Of a stretch of 64,000 nt of DNA, positions 48,101 to 61,500 are shown piece after piece. The position numbers and the translations under genes were made by a program. The first letter of the stretch is position 1. The number at the start of each line of letters is the position of its first letter. This DNA is from Strigops habroptila. Taxonomy: Eukaryota; Chordata; Aves; Psittaciformes; Psittacidae. The notes under the pieces were generated by a model. That model saw only the letters and a program-made list of their open reading frames with translations, did not search any database and was not told the DNA's origin. The DNA is taken from the NCBI RefSeq assembly GCF_004027225.2, contig NC_044284.2:40658420-40722419 (forward strand), written 5' to 3'.

Positions 48101-51100
48101 TGTGTCCATGGGGAAGATAGTTATCCAGAGGAATGCGCTAGTTATGAGGCATGGCCACTCTTAAAGTCTGTTCCTTTGCCTGCCCCAGGATCTCTGCCTC
48201 AGCTTGGCTATGTAACAGCAGCAGTCCATATAAGTATGATGGTTTTTAATTTGGGAGGTCTGGGGGGGAGTGAGGGGCTTGCAGGAGACGTGCATCTCGG
48301 GAGCATAAGAATTGTTGTCAGTTGTGACTGGACCAAAAGATGGATCTGAGAAAAAAGCAATGCTAGTAAGATGTAGGAGAGGAAATTCTAATGCTTCATT
48401 TTTATTCTTTTGATTTGGTGGTAAGTACCTAACTGGATTTCAGTAAGCTGCTCTCGTGTTGCAGTGGTTATGGAAATTATCATCAGCAGTGTTGTATATT
48501 TTGGATTTTAAAATATTCCAGTAGCAGCACCAGCCTGTGCCTGGGGTTTTTCATTTAAATTTATGGTGTTTATCCAGCTCTTAATTGTGCAAATTAGAAT
48601 AATTATGGAGTGTGATTATACGCATACCCGGTGAGTGTTTTTAAGAGGCCAGCTCAAATTTCAGGAATTTGTTTTATTAGCCTTATGTCTTTCTGGTGCA
48701 AGCATCCTTTCTTCATGTTGCAAAGCAAACATCATGAACTGCCACAGCAGGAAACAATTTTTGCAGCGGCATATCGAAGTGAATCGATCTTTAATAGGGC
48801 AGAAGGCTCGTCAATAATTCTGGCTAATTAGGACTGATCTGGTGAGTTGTCAGAGACTGAACCCTCCCCAGGCAGAGAAACTTCCCTCTGCTTCAGGGTC
48901 TGTTAAGGACAGGCAGGCACAATTTGAGCCGTGTGCGGTAAGGTTTGTGCAAGTGCCAATTTTATCAGTGTATGAACTTTAATGAAAGGTTGTTCTTGGA
49001 AAATGGGACTTTTGTGTGAGTTACTGGCTGCTGCTAATCTCTCCCGAGGCTGCAGCTGAGCCTGTATTTTGTGGAGGGGACAGTTCAGGCACAGATGTAA
49101 GCAAGCAGTGTCTCTTGTGTAGAAGCTATGGACTGGATGTGCAAAGTATTGCTTTGGCCTTTGCTGAGAAAGAGATCTTGTTGGCAAATTCTATTGCCTT
49201 CTAGCCCAATTTTACTAGTCTCTCTTTGCTCACTCAGGACCTCTCAGAAACCCGGAATTTCTGCCTCTAGGAAAAACAGAGATATCATTTGAAATGGAGT
49301 AATCTCCATGATTATGTTGTGACAGACATGGTGTGACAGATGTAGGAAACTGAAGAGGAGATCTCCCTGATCTCTCTGCAAATAACTTGGGACTTTGGGT
49401 AAATTAACCAGTCTTTACAAAAAGAAACTGAGAGAAAATAAATAAATAAATATTTCCTTGCTTCAGAGATAAGGAAATTTCACTTGGGGGGGTGGGGAGG
49501 AAGGGTAGTCTGAGAATTAACGTGGAGGGAAATTATGTAGGGAAATGTAGCAGATGTTAAGTCACTAGAGCATACATTTACCTTGCATAGATGTCTTCAG
49601 AGAAGTTTTAGCCTGTCAATGGTTGAAAGCACAATTCTGTAATGAGAGAAATAGAGCCTATAGGGGAACGTGCAATAAGCATTGGCTTGATAACTTTCAG
49701 CATGATTTCAGAATCTCTGGAGAGCTTGGGTTTTTTGTTTTTTTGTTTTTTGGTTTTTTTTGGGGGGGGTGTGTGTCTTTTTTTGGTGGTTGTTGTTTTG
49801 TATTGTGTTCTTGGTTTTGTTTTTCGTTGTTGTTGGTTTGGTGTGTTTTGATTGGTTGGTAGGTTTTTGTTTTGTGATTTGGTTTTTTTTTTCCTTAAAT
49901 CTCATTATTTATGCTGTGGGGAGATGTGTTAAATGCAGTTTTTTAAATACCTGCAGATTGTTAGGAAGTTCAGGATTCCAGGAGAATGATACGAAGTACG
50001 GTGTGGGAGGGTGACCCCAGAGGAGGCGTACCCACTGAAAAACTATTTGGATAGGGCATATAAATACAGGCACTCCTTTTGTCCCACAGAAAGTGAGGGC
50101 TTGAAGCTGGTTTGGTTTCTCCATTTAGGGAGGTTGGGTGCTGAGACCTCAGGAAGTTGGGTTCTATAATCCCAGCCTTCTGCCCTGATCTTCATACTAG
50201 TGCATGGGTAAAAGAAACTCTGCAGTGAATGGTCAGATGGAAAAAGAAATGGCACAGGAAGGAAACATTATAAGGAAGCATAAAGGACACTTACAATATT
50301 TATTTTCCGGTGTTTAAAGTATGAGGAGCAACAAGAATATAGATCTACATGTTACTCTGTGTTGTCACATGTAATTCTGGCAGAAGAAATGTCTGCAGCA
50401 AAATAGGCTGATGAGCATTTTGTCTTTATTAGGTAAGGTCTATGTCTTATTACCACTCTTCTTTAACTCTTCTGATACCATTAAAAAAAAATAATCTTTT
50501 CCTTCATTCTTAGTTCCTAGTGAAAGATTTACTTATACATACCTGGAAGTGATCTTGGTTTTGTGTGTTCCAAATTCGCTTAGCCACCAACAACTTGCAG
50601 CAGATTTCTGAGGTATCAGGATTAACAAACTAAGTGAAAGAACATCAGTCTTTAGAAGGGACTTCTAAGTGATGACTTCTCTATAAGAACAGATGTGGTC
50701 ACAGGCTATTTCAGCAGTTGTATTCCACTTGCTTTGAGACAGTTGTTTGTTCTTGGGTTTTTTTCATGACCCTCTGTATGAATATGGTTAAGATTGGTTA
50801 TAGTAGAGGACTTGTGAACACTTCATGAAGTGGTGAACTGAGGTTTTGATCTTTAAACCAAAAATATTATAAAAAAAAGTCAAGGTCAAAGTATACAAAT
50901 GGCATTTTGCCAGCCTAACAAATGCTATTGTATTTACCTCTCATCTCCTGAGATCCCTTTTACTTTTAAGATACAGTTTAATTTGCCTGTCTCCTGGTCT
51001 ATAACTGCATGAGAAAATGCAAATCGGGTTTTTTTGGATTTGAGATAAACTGAAATTAGATTGAGCCATGCCCTAGCTGAAGAGACATTTAAGTTAACGG

Positions 51101-52392
51101 AAATTGGCTGTTCTTTAATCTCATGTTTGCCTTATAAAATATAAAAACACAAACTGTATGGAAAACTCAACACATTAAAGAACAGCAAAGTAGCAAAAAC
51201 TTAAAAGGAAGGACCTAGGTAAGCAGTCTCTTTTGTATTCAAACTATGTGCTGCATTTCCATTTAGTTAATGTTTGAAACAACACCCATTATTTGAGCTG
51301 CATCACCACAAACAATGCTGTGTATCATCTGAAGGTTGTGTGAGATGATGTTGGATGCAAGAAGCTGTTAAACGAAAGTTAAAGTTGTCACATCAAAGCT
51401 CTCAAATAGCAGAAAAGTAACAGCCTTAATGGTTGCAGCATCTTCACATTACTTCCTGTTGGCAGGTAAATAATGGTAGGCTAACAGGCATCTCCATTAC
51501 CTCAGAGGAATTTTTAAGCATGAGGAACATCTTATATCTGAGGATGTTGCATTGGGGACCTTTACAGTAAATGGCCGTGCATAAAATAGTACAGCTTTTA
51601 AAGATTGTAGCCATTAAGCTGTTGTGTCAGAACACCATGGCTAAAGGAGCTCCAGTGTTAATTTAATCACCTGAGTGCAGTGACATTTATGCTGCCAGTT
51701 CAAGTGAACATGCTGTGGAACACATTTACTAAAAAAGCATCTCACTTAATGAAAATCTTGCAGTACAGGTGTCAGAAATATTCTAAGTCTGGTTTGGACT
51801 TAGTAATCTGGTTCTTCTGTCGTGGAACCATCAGAATCCTGTCATCACGAAGTCTTTTATTGTTCTTTAAAATAGAAGAAAGAAAAAAACATCCATTTAA
51901 AAATAACATGGCATTACCTTTTATATTCATTGCTCTTATAAACCTTCTAGCTAAGCACAGAATGTTGTGTGTTGTTTCCTCTGCAGGCAGGTAATTGCGT
52001 TAGGGAGAGGAAATTGAGCAGTGTAAAGTACAAAATCTTAAATAGCGTATTTAAGTTCCTATTTCTGTTTACTGGGAAAATAATACATTTTCTTTTTCAT
52101 TTTTTGAAATAGTGAAAACATTTTAGCCTCTAAAAAGCAAAGGAATAGATAATATTGTCTCTGAAGATACCTTATATTAAAAGTAGATGCTTTCCTATTC
52201 TTTATACCACTGTAGCTCCTCTTCACTACAAATGATCAAGGGACTGCTACAAGGCTACTTGCATTGTTCCATAGTTACTTTTCTTTGTGGAAGTAAATTT
52301 GCAGTCCCTTTCTGGCATGACAAAACAGGGTATTTCTTTATTCACAGAGTGCAAGGCATATTCTCTTGGCAATTCTGCAGACAAGGCTAGTC
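48101..52392 (+). other. Intron 1, no exon seen
   Basis: AT-leaning intron. It contains an (AAAT)n-like run near 49,434-49,452, a long T/G-rich simple stretch at about 49,728-49,895 that creates spurious Phe/Val-rich frames, and a possible conserved element at 48,530-48,840. No exon or transposable element is supported. Confidence 0.55.
49728..49895. repeat. T/G-rich low-complexity stretch
   Basis: About 170 bases made almost only of T and G on the + strand (runs such as tttttttggggggggtgtgtg). It explains the odd open frames here rich in Phe, Val, Trp and Cys, and their Lys/Thr/Gln-rich antisense counterparts. Not coding. Confidence 0.85.
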
Positions 52393-52433
52393 CTAGCTTT
52401 GTAATAGATTGCAAAGTTCTAGCTTTGCAATAG
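52393..52433. repeat. 15-bp direct repeat with an embedded perfect hairpin
   Basis: ctagctttgtaatag at 52,393-52,407 recurs at 52,419-52,433 with one change. Between and overlapping them, attgcaaag (52,408-52,416) and ctttgcaat (52,423-52,431) form perfect 9-base inverted arms around a 6-base loop. Confidence 0.85.
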
Positions 52434-52472
52434 TGTTGGACTTAGAGTCTCCACAAGATAAATAAGAGTTCC

Positions 52473-52507
52473 ATTATTAGTCCAGCTTCAAAACCTGGAC
52501 TAATAAT
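52473..52507. repeat. Perfect 13-bp inverted repeat (hairpin)
   Basis: The left arm attattagtccag (52,473-52,485) and right arm ctggactaataat (52,495-52,507) are exact reverse complements around the 9-base loop cttcaaaac. If wobble pairs and two mismatches are allowed, the stem extends outward by a further seven positions to about 52,466-52,514. It lies only 40 bases from the hairpin at 52,408-52,431. Confidence 0.9.
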
Positions 52508-55500
52508 AGACTTTAGTATCCTCTCTGTGTTTTTGCTTTGAGAGTTCAATAGACAGAGCACTCTGTCAGGGGTGTTACTGAGTTTTGGAGATCTGTACAT
52601 CACATAGTGTAGATATCCTGATTGTTTTGGGACAGGCTTTTTTAGTGATCAGTAGAATTTTTTCCAAATAATTAATTCCAAATTTAACTAAGCCATTCCA
52701 GAGGAAAGCCACTCTAATTGTGAATAGGGAAGGTTTTTAAAAATGTTTTGTTATCCATGTTAAATTATCGTAACTGCTGAACGTAATCTGTTTTTTGAAT
52801 ATCCCTGTGTTTATCCACCTAAAGTTCACAGAGCGTAATTGTAATATCAGCTGTGACACGAAGCTATTTTGCCTTCCACTAACCAGCTCTCCACTACTAC
52901 CACTATGTAAATTAACACCAATTATTGCTGGTGGTGTATACACTTAACGCATTTGGGTTCCCTTATCAATATATTATGTTAGTATCATGATTAAATTTGC
53001 AGTCCTGAGGGTTGTTATCAGGTATCAGTAAGGGAGAGAATTAGTTGTGAAAATGTGATTTCTAGTCTTAATGTGGCCTGAGAGGAGATGACAAATTAGA
53101 TGACGGTTTAGGTAGAAGGAAGAGTTAATTTAAACTTTGATTTCATTTAATACTGAAAGTTGCTTTGAGGCTGAAAGTTATAATTAGGATAGTCAGAAAA
53201 AGTGCAAACATTAATTTCCTGCTTGCTTCTGTAGATTTTTTTTTTTTTTTTAAGCTTTAAAAGTCCCTCTATGAATCTTTTGACATCGCCACTTACTTTC
53301 TGGGATAATCACAGGCAGCGGCTAGTTCTCCTTTGAGCTAAATTCAGCTTTTTCCTGAGTAGGTGTTCAAAAATAACTACTCTTGCTAAATTACAGTTTT
53401 CTAGCTGTCAGATTTCAAGAGTTCTACATCAGTCATCAAATTTGTATGGCCAGGTAATGGCAACATTAGACCTATCTGTGTCAGAAGAAGCTGCAGTGGG
53501 ATTTCTTTGCTGTGTCTGTGCTCCTAGAATTCCTGAAGTTAAGATCTTGAGATAATAAATACATGTTTCTTCCTGCTTTTCCCCTCCCCTTCCTCTCTAT
53601 GACGTTTCCACTGTTATTCCTGGCTTGACATTTCTGAGCTTTAAATATAGATTTATTCCTCCTTTTCTTTAGTGAGAGACTGTGTTGTGTGTCACTAATC
53701 TCTTTCACATTGCTGCATTGGTTTTTCATTCTGCCTCATTTTCCCAGTAGTGTAGTTTGTGGCGATTGGCTTTAGTTATTTTACTAGGGATCCTTGGCAT
53801 TTAATTACTGCATTTAGTAACAGAAAAAGAATATGAGAGCATGCCAGTTTTGGTGAGATTATCCAGAAATTGCCACCTTCTGGTTCATTCAGCAACTCCG
53901 TTAACTATCTAGCACAAAATGTAGACATCTTAGTGGTAAAGGAGATGAAGTTCTCATTTGAACATTCCTTTCATTGCCAACTTTGAGTATTCTTCTCATT
54001 GGCAATTTTAAAAAGTGTTAAAAAGAAAATTTATATTAGTGTTGGAATAGATATTTTTTACGTTAAGTCTGTTAAATTGTAATTCACTTAGTCTAAAGTT
54101 GTGATTATAAGAAGGACTTTCAAAAATGGGCTGAAAGCAGAGGCGCATATGGGTGAGCTCTCTCTCCTGTTAACTTCAGTGATATGCAATCTCTTAAAAT
54201 CCCTATAGAATAGAATGGATATGGACTATTCAGCTGCGAAAAATACAATGAATGTGACAGGAAAGCTCGTGTGATTTAATCTATTGATTGCATTTGATAG
54301 TTGTTACTTGGGAAAAGTAGAGAGGGGAGTGGGTGGAAAGAGTAACTGAAAAGAAACAGTAGGGTAGAAGGATGAAGTACGGGAATAAAACCATCTCTTT
54401 TTTTTCCAGTGAATGTGACAAAAAGATTCTGAATAAGGAATTGATGTGCAGTCATCTTGGTATAAATCTTGCACTATTTCTGGAAAACTTTTTGTACATT
54501 TGCAATTCCACTGTACTCATTTCAGTAACAGAGGTATTTCAGTTTGAGGTATTTGTCTTGTGTTTTCCCACCTTTGCTTACAGGTTCCTCAGTGTGCCAC
54601 CTTAAACTGTGGAGTTGTAAACCCACAATCACCAAAGTGAAAGGTTTTAAACAGCTCAGAACAACAAAATGCTCCCACAAGTTTAACTTAAAGCTAGAGC
54701 TTCTGCAGGGTGCAGCAGCAGCCTGGTGTGAGCAATGTCTTTTGGATTTCCTTGTGTTTGCTTGTACTTCTGCCATCCAGGATGCACATGTAAATATGTA
54801 GATTTTCTCTGGACTTGTCAGTCTGAATGATCTTCCTTCTATCAATGACCATTGCAGCTTTGCAGATTGCTGTTACTGTTTGCAGATAGCTTGGTTACTG
54901 TGTACCTGAATTTCTACCCAAAACACTAAAACATGCTAAATTGGGTGTATGTTCTAAGACTTGAACATGGCTTAGTGGTTTGGCAGGAAATGGGAGTTTT
55001 GTTCACTTGACAAAAAAAAAAAATGCTTAATTTGGGCATAGAAAGTTTGCAAAATGGTTGGGATTTGGGCGGAAAGTGTGGGAGATCTTACACCCTATTT
55101 TGTGAGTACACAGTGAAAAGCGGTATGTGCTCTGGGAACAGAGCATTCCACTTCTCAGTTGGTTGGGAAACATCTTTCTGTCTATGGAACAAGGCAAGTA
55201 AGAAAATACAGAAAAAAGAGCTTATGCCTTCTTTGCACGAGATACAACCTGAACCTAAACTTTAGTGACCCAGAAATGAAAGGCAAGTTAAACTCAAAAG
55301 ACAGCTTGTTAAAATAACCTTTTATATCTGAAGAGTCTATAAGGGTAAGTGTATAAGTAATGGTGTATTTAATGGAGCACAGTAAATATCTGTAGCATTA
55401 TCAGATCTTTTCAAGCACTTGGGTATCAAGAATTTCTTTTGAGAGCCTAAGTCAAAAAGCTGGGTGGCAGAATACTAAATTTCCCATGGTGACATAGCTG

Positions 55501-58500
55501 TGTCTGGTAGATGAGTATATTACACTCTGCAGAAGTTCAGTAAGTTCTGTATGATAAAAGCCGAGACCTGAGACTTCTTGCTAGTTTAAGAATTAAATAT
55601 TCTAAACTTCTTTATTGAAAGTTATTTTGGTGGTCGTAGAACTATCTTACACGCTTTCTATCCTGGCTGCTATGTCATCAGTTGTGAGAAGTTCAGAAGT
55701 AGGTTTGATACATCAGTTTAAAACACCAATACATGCATTGAAAAATCCCCCAAACCAAACCACAGCTTGTTAAAAACTCTTGAGGTGATTTGTTAAGGCT
55801 TATCTTGAGGATTGTCTTTTTATATTTAATTGCAGCAAATTATATTCCTTGAGGGGTTTATATTTGAAGAAGATAAGCTCTGATTTATCCTTTTTTTTTT
55901 TTCCTCTGTTCCAGTCTATTCCAGAGTAATAATCAGTTTTCTTCTGTCAGTTTTTTTAGACAGTCGAGAAGATAAAATAAGGACTTGATATGCTTGACAG
56001 CTTTTCAGAGAGGAGAAACTTGATTTTGTTTTGGTTTCATTTGTCCTCATGTCCCTGTGTGTATATTTATACAGGGAGGTGATTTTTGGCCTTGATTGCT
56101 GGAGATCATGCCAACTGCATGGTGGTAAAAGCATAAGACTTCTCCCTGAGTCCCAAGATTGTGTGCTAATCCTGTGCCACCAGCACCTTTTAGCGTTAAG
56201 CTATTTCTGTCTCACCCTGCTGTTGGGATGCAGGAGGACACAGCCACTCTGAAGTGGGAGCTGGCTTTGAAAGGAGACTTCTAAGTGTACCCTGCAATCT
56301 TTCCTACATTTCCATGTCTGGTGTGAGTAGGAGCAGAGCTAATTGGTTGCCTGCCTCCCTCACTCCCCCTACAGCAAGCGGGGAGAGAGTTGTTCCGAGC
56401 TTTTGGGTCTTCTCCTTCCGTCATTCCATCCCTTTTTAACCATCTCTACCCTAAAATTCTTCTGGTGGGTGAGGATAAGTAGAGAAGGACCTCATTGGCT
56501 TTTGCAGGAGGCCTGGCCAGTTAATCGTCATTTTAGAAGTGAGAAGTGTAGGAGGAGCTTTACTGACCCTAAGACCTGATCTGGATTTTCATAGTTCAAA
56601 CAAATGGATGCATTAGTATGGGATAAGAAGCTGCATGTTACCTGAACACACAGCATAACCCCAAGCTTGTGCAGAGTTGACCTACGGGGCTTTTTCTCTG
56701 TTTGTAGCATTCCTGTGCGATCTGACGTTGACATTGTCCTGTTCCATCCTTGCTGTGAAGTGAGGAGGGAACAGGAAGCAAAGGCCTTGTAGTCATCTAA
56801 CATGGTGGTGTTGGGAATGCTGAAATGGGAGGATTTCCTGGCCTCTTTTTGGAAGAAGAAAGCAAAAATTTAAGGAAAAAAAAAATTAAAAAAAAAAATC
56901 CTTGTTCTGTCTGCCTCTTCCCCTGCCACTCCCCACCACTTCTGCCTTGTGCCTCGCCAGCCCGGGGTGGAATGTTTCCAGGCTTCTTTTTGAAGATATT
57001 TATAAGTAAGTTGAGCTCCATATGTTTGTTTTTTCCCAAATGATTTCTTTACTGTAAGTCATTGTATTTCTGTATAATTGATCTATGCATGGCAACTTGC
57101 ATCTAGGGAGGGAAGTCGCAAATGGGTTTGGCCTGTGCTGTGCGAGCATGGAGAAAGGAAATAAAAAAATAGTTTGACAATAACCCGAGCAATGACAGCT
57201 GTGGAGAGAAGGAACTTGTTAAAAAAAAACCAAAATCAAGTTAAAACTAACTTATTATCAAACAATAAGAATAAATGTGCTGCATAGCTGTTATGAACTA
57301 AAATAGAATGGGGAATAGTGGGCACAGATTTCTCTCCTTAAAGCTGAGCTTTACTATTATAAACATCAATAGATCAAGAAGGGCAAAGGCACTTTAAGTC
57401 ATGAGTATTTTTAGCAAGAAAGAAAAGCATTTCAGCAGTGTTCCCTCCCAGATGTTATGTCTATAAATCGCATTTACCTTGGTATGCTTCAAAACAAATC
57501 GAGATTTCAGATTCAGTGTCATCAGTATGTTTTGTTTCCCAACACAAAAGGGGTGAATTGTACTTGTTCCTACATGGTTTGGGGAAAGACGGAATGTATG
57601 GCTAGATGTATACAGCAGGATGGGGGAAGAAAATTCCCTGCCATGTCCCATGTAAGAGGATTAGGTTAATACTGCAGCATGGACTTGGCAAAAATTAGAA
57701 AGGATCATGCTGCATTAATTCACACAGGTCTGGTTTCTGTAGCACAATGACAAAACTAAACTAGTAATAGTCTAAAAATATAACCCTGAATAAAAGAACT
57801 TTCTCCTCCTTTTTTCCTCTTTCCTCCCTCCTCTCCTTATTTCCTGCTTGGGCACCCGGAGTTGGAAACTTCAGAGTGCATTTTGAATAGGATTTTTCTC
57901 CCTGTTCCCCCCATTCCCCATCCCCTCTTCCCACCCCAAATAAATAAATAAATCCCTGTTTCTATAGCTGTGACTCAGCCCTGTGGTGCCTATCTGCCTA
58001 GTGTCAGGCATGGGGCTGTCTGGGGGAAGCAGAGTACGCACATACCCAAACCGTGATGCAAGCTTTGAAATTGCACCAAGTGTACTCGTAGCATCAAATG
58101 TGCCGGATCACGCTGTGTTTCCAGTAACTGCCAGAGCTCTCTTGGCTCCGACTGGGAAAGTGGTCATGCAGCCTGAAAAGGGGAGAGAGGCCAAATTGCA
58201 CATTCATTTGGATAATTAGGTAAACAGTAAATATGAGGAGTCTGTCTCCTACTCAAACTCCATTGTTTTTTCCTAAAATTCTGTATTTAGATTTGGCAGC
58301 CAGATTTATCACAGTAATTGGTACATCGTCTAAGCAAGGTCACTGATATGTGTGAGTGTTTATCTCTGCTTAACTAGATTGCCTATTTGAAGTAGTAATA
58401 CCTCCAAAAATATTAGGCAGAGCTCTTGAAAATTTACATACTTGACTCCTGAGGCACATGGTCTGTATTAGAAAATAGATGCAATTATTCACATTTGGTT

Positions 58501-61500
58501 TTGCAGCTTGAAGTCCTGAGGGATTTGTACGTAAAACTGTGGAGATTTGATTACATCCTGATTTTATGTCTCATGGGTATATGAGTGTTTCATATGTGTA
58601 AAAACCTTTTTATAAGGCACTAAGCGAAGCCATACGAGTGCCATCCCATCTATTGGAATTGGAATATACGTGTTCATTGATTTAGTCTAGCTTTGGTGGT
58701 TGGTTACGTATTTATAAAACCTAAAGTGGCTTTGTGTTTTATATTTAGAGCAAATACTTCTGGACTTGTTATCAGGTTGGCTTGAAACTTCAAGATACAA
58801 TTTCGAAGTTGGACTTTATTGCTCACACCAGTTCTGCACAACTTGGTGAGGATGCAGCATAGTTTGCCAACAGTGCTAGTGTGGTCGAAGTAAAAATAGC
58901 AAATAACAGTTCAATTTCTCTTTTACTGAATAAGTGAGTAAACATGAAGGCCTTGAAATATGCTCATGGAGTAGTTTGAGAGGGAATGTTCTAATCAAGA
59001 AACTTTTTTATAATAGTTGCACATCAAGAGAGGGTGGACAAAAGTATCTTTACTGAAACTACTGCCTCCCATGACCCTGGTCGCTTGCAGTTAGGTATTG
59101 GTGGGTCACTTCACAGTTGTGGCAGTAATTTGTTCTGTGGACAATTAGTGGCTTCTTTCTGAAAGCTAGTTTCTTGGTAGGTGTGATGGCTGTGATAGTA
59201 ACACCCTAAAGAGGCTTGTACAAAATTACCTGTGGGTTTAAATAAAAAGCATTTAAGAAATGTCAGCTGGAGAGGATTTTGCTCTAAGCAAGAACATGCA
59301 GTTCAGGGGGTTTTCTTTCAGTGGTGTTTTGTGTGTGTTTGTTTCCCTGGTCCTGTTAAACCTTTTGGTGAAAATTTCCATTTTTTCAGTAGAAATAATT
59401 GAGAATATGTGGTTTTTTTTAAAGAGATTGCTGAACAGTGGCTGTCTGCTGGAAGTGCCCTTGTGCAGACCTACAAATGGGACTTTGCATGCTCAATTTG
59501 GAAAGGACTGACCTCAGAAATAGGCAGTTCTGTCATCTGGTAAGCCAGCGTTCACACCTAATGAAACAAAACCAGAGTAATTTTGGAACTTGGAGGAGAA
59601 GTAATCTCTGGTACAGTAATAATGAACAAAAACACACAAGAGAAACGAAGTGCTTGTGCTGTGGGCATGGCTTGATGTTGTGTGCAGTTGTTTGAAGACT
59701 GGGCCTCAGCCGCCTTGTCCAGCTGATACAGACAGCAGTCCTCAGGACAGCTTTAATGGCCGTGGCCTCTGCCTGGGACGCAATGACTTGTGCTTTGTGC
59801 AAATCCTTTTTCACAATGTCCAGGTCTATTTTTTTGTCCTGTAGTGAGAAGGTGTGTGCATGTGTCACAAATTTGTTCCCTAAATAGTCTCTTAAAAGAG
59901 AAATCATCTTCTTTACCTCTCTCCCTTCCTCCTTCCTCTCTCTTCAACAGTCGAAATTATTCTATATCTTTCTCTTTTTGGGAGAGCCTCTTTTGTACAT
60001 GTACCACCAGACACATCTTAATATTAACTTCTAAGGGTTTTCATTTAAATTCTCAGTTCAGGCTTGGTGTTAGGATGTACAGGTTCATCTCTCGGGGATC
60101 ACATGGTGTTATTGCAAGCAGTGTCCTACGCTGGACATCTTTAATAATTCTTTAAATTACAAATGCAGGGATAGATTTAGTCAAAGAGGGTGTGCTCCTT
60201 TCTTTCCCCCGGTCTTGTGCTGTTTTGGTGCCTACAGGTCACCTTGCTTCATTTTTTGGCACTGTGCGCTGTTGCCAGTTGTGAAACCTCCTCCAGCCCT
60301 GGCGCCAGGCTTGCAGCTGGTTCAGGCTGGCAGAAGGTACATCTTCATTTCAGCACTTCATCATTGTCCCTGGCTTTTGGCTTTTGCAGTCGTTCAAGAC
60401 TGTTCCTGACAGACAACCTGTGGAGAAAGAACTCTTCTGCTTAGAAGGTCATACAAATTTCATAACTGCTCTTCTGTGACCCCACTCCTCTCCCCCAGTC
60501 TCTTTTTCCTTCTCTTTTGGTCGTTTTTTTTTTAACTACTTTCTCCATGTTAGTGCAGCAGCAGCTGGAATTTTACACAGACCTTCTTTCCAAGCTGCTA
60601 CAAAATGTTTTAATGACAAACTTCTGGCATTTTCAGTTACAGGTATGTTTCATCTCACCTCTCTGTGATCCACTTCTCTATCTGGATGAAGGTTTAATAT
60701 TAAACTTCTACATGTCACTGATTTATTGTCAATTGTTGCACTTCAATTTGCTAATATTAATACAACTTTCTGAAGGTACTGTGAGGTAGCTATTAGACTA
60801 GTTCTCATACAGCTCAAGGAATTTCCCTGCCTAAATTCAGAGCCTTAAATAATTCTGGATTTGTATATTATTCCTTCTGATTGATTGTATGTGCATCACC
60901 CAGTGTCCATCTCCATGGCTAATGCTTTAACCCTGTCATGTGTGCAGGTTCTAAAAACATTGCTGTTTGTAATCCGGTTTAGCAGGCAGCACACCACTGG
61001 ATATGAAAGCTGTCATGAACCCCTGTGCAGACTGGATGTAAAGCTAACCAGCAACTCAAGCCTATCTTTAGTGATTTAGAAAATTAAGTTTGTTGGGTCA
61101 TGTTCCCTCAGCTCCTTCACAGATTTCATATGTGTCAAACATCTTGAGTGTTAGATACCTCAGAAGTACATTTTGGTTTATGTGAGCTAATTGTTCACTT
61201 TGTTGTTATGGACTGGACTTTTTAAAAGTTTTGCTAGTTTGGCTATGGAAACCCCCAAGCCTGCCTGTTGGCATTTTCCAGCAGCAAACCAGGCACCAGA
61301 ACAGGTAAGTGCTTGACACAGGGCATTGGAGAAACCTCTCTGCTGATGTCATGTTGGTACCCATCTTTCCACCTGAACTACCACAAAGTCATGCTACTTA
61401 ACATCAACCCAGGGTAAGAGTCATGATGGCAGACAGAGTATTTCTATTATTCTATTCTATAGAATATAGTATATTCTATTGTGGTGTTTATATGGTAAAT

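Noticed and set aside
49623..49905. Frames rich in Phe/Val/Gly (+) and Lys/Thr/Gln (-) suggesting a membrane protein
   Set aside because: They are direct translation of a T/G-rich simple repeat.
56140..56195. Possible second MIR-like fragment (ccctgagtcccaagattgtg)
   Set aside because: Only a short, weak resemblance. The diagnostic acttgcccaagg core is missing.
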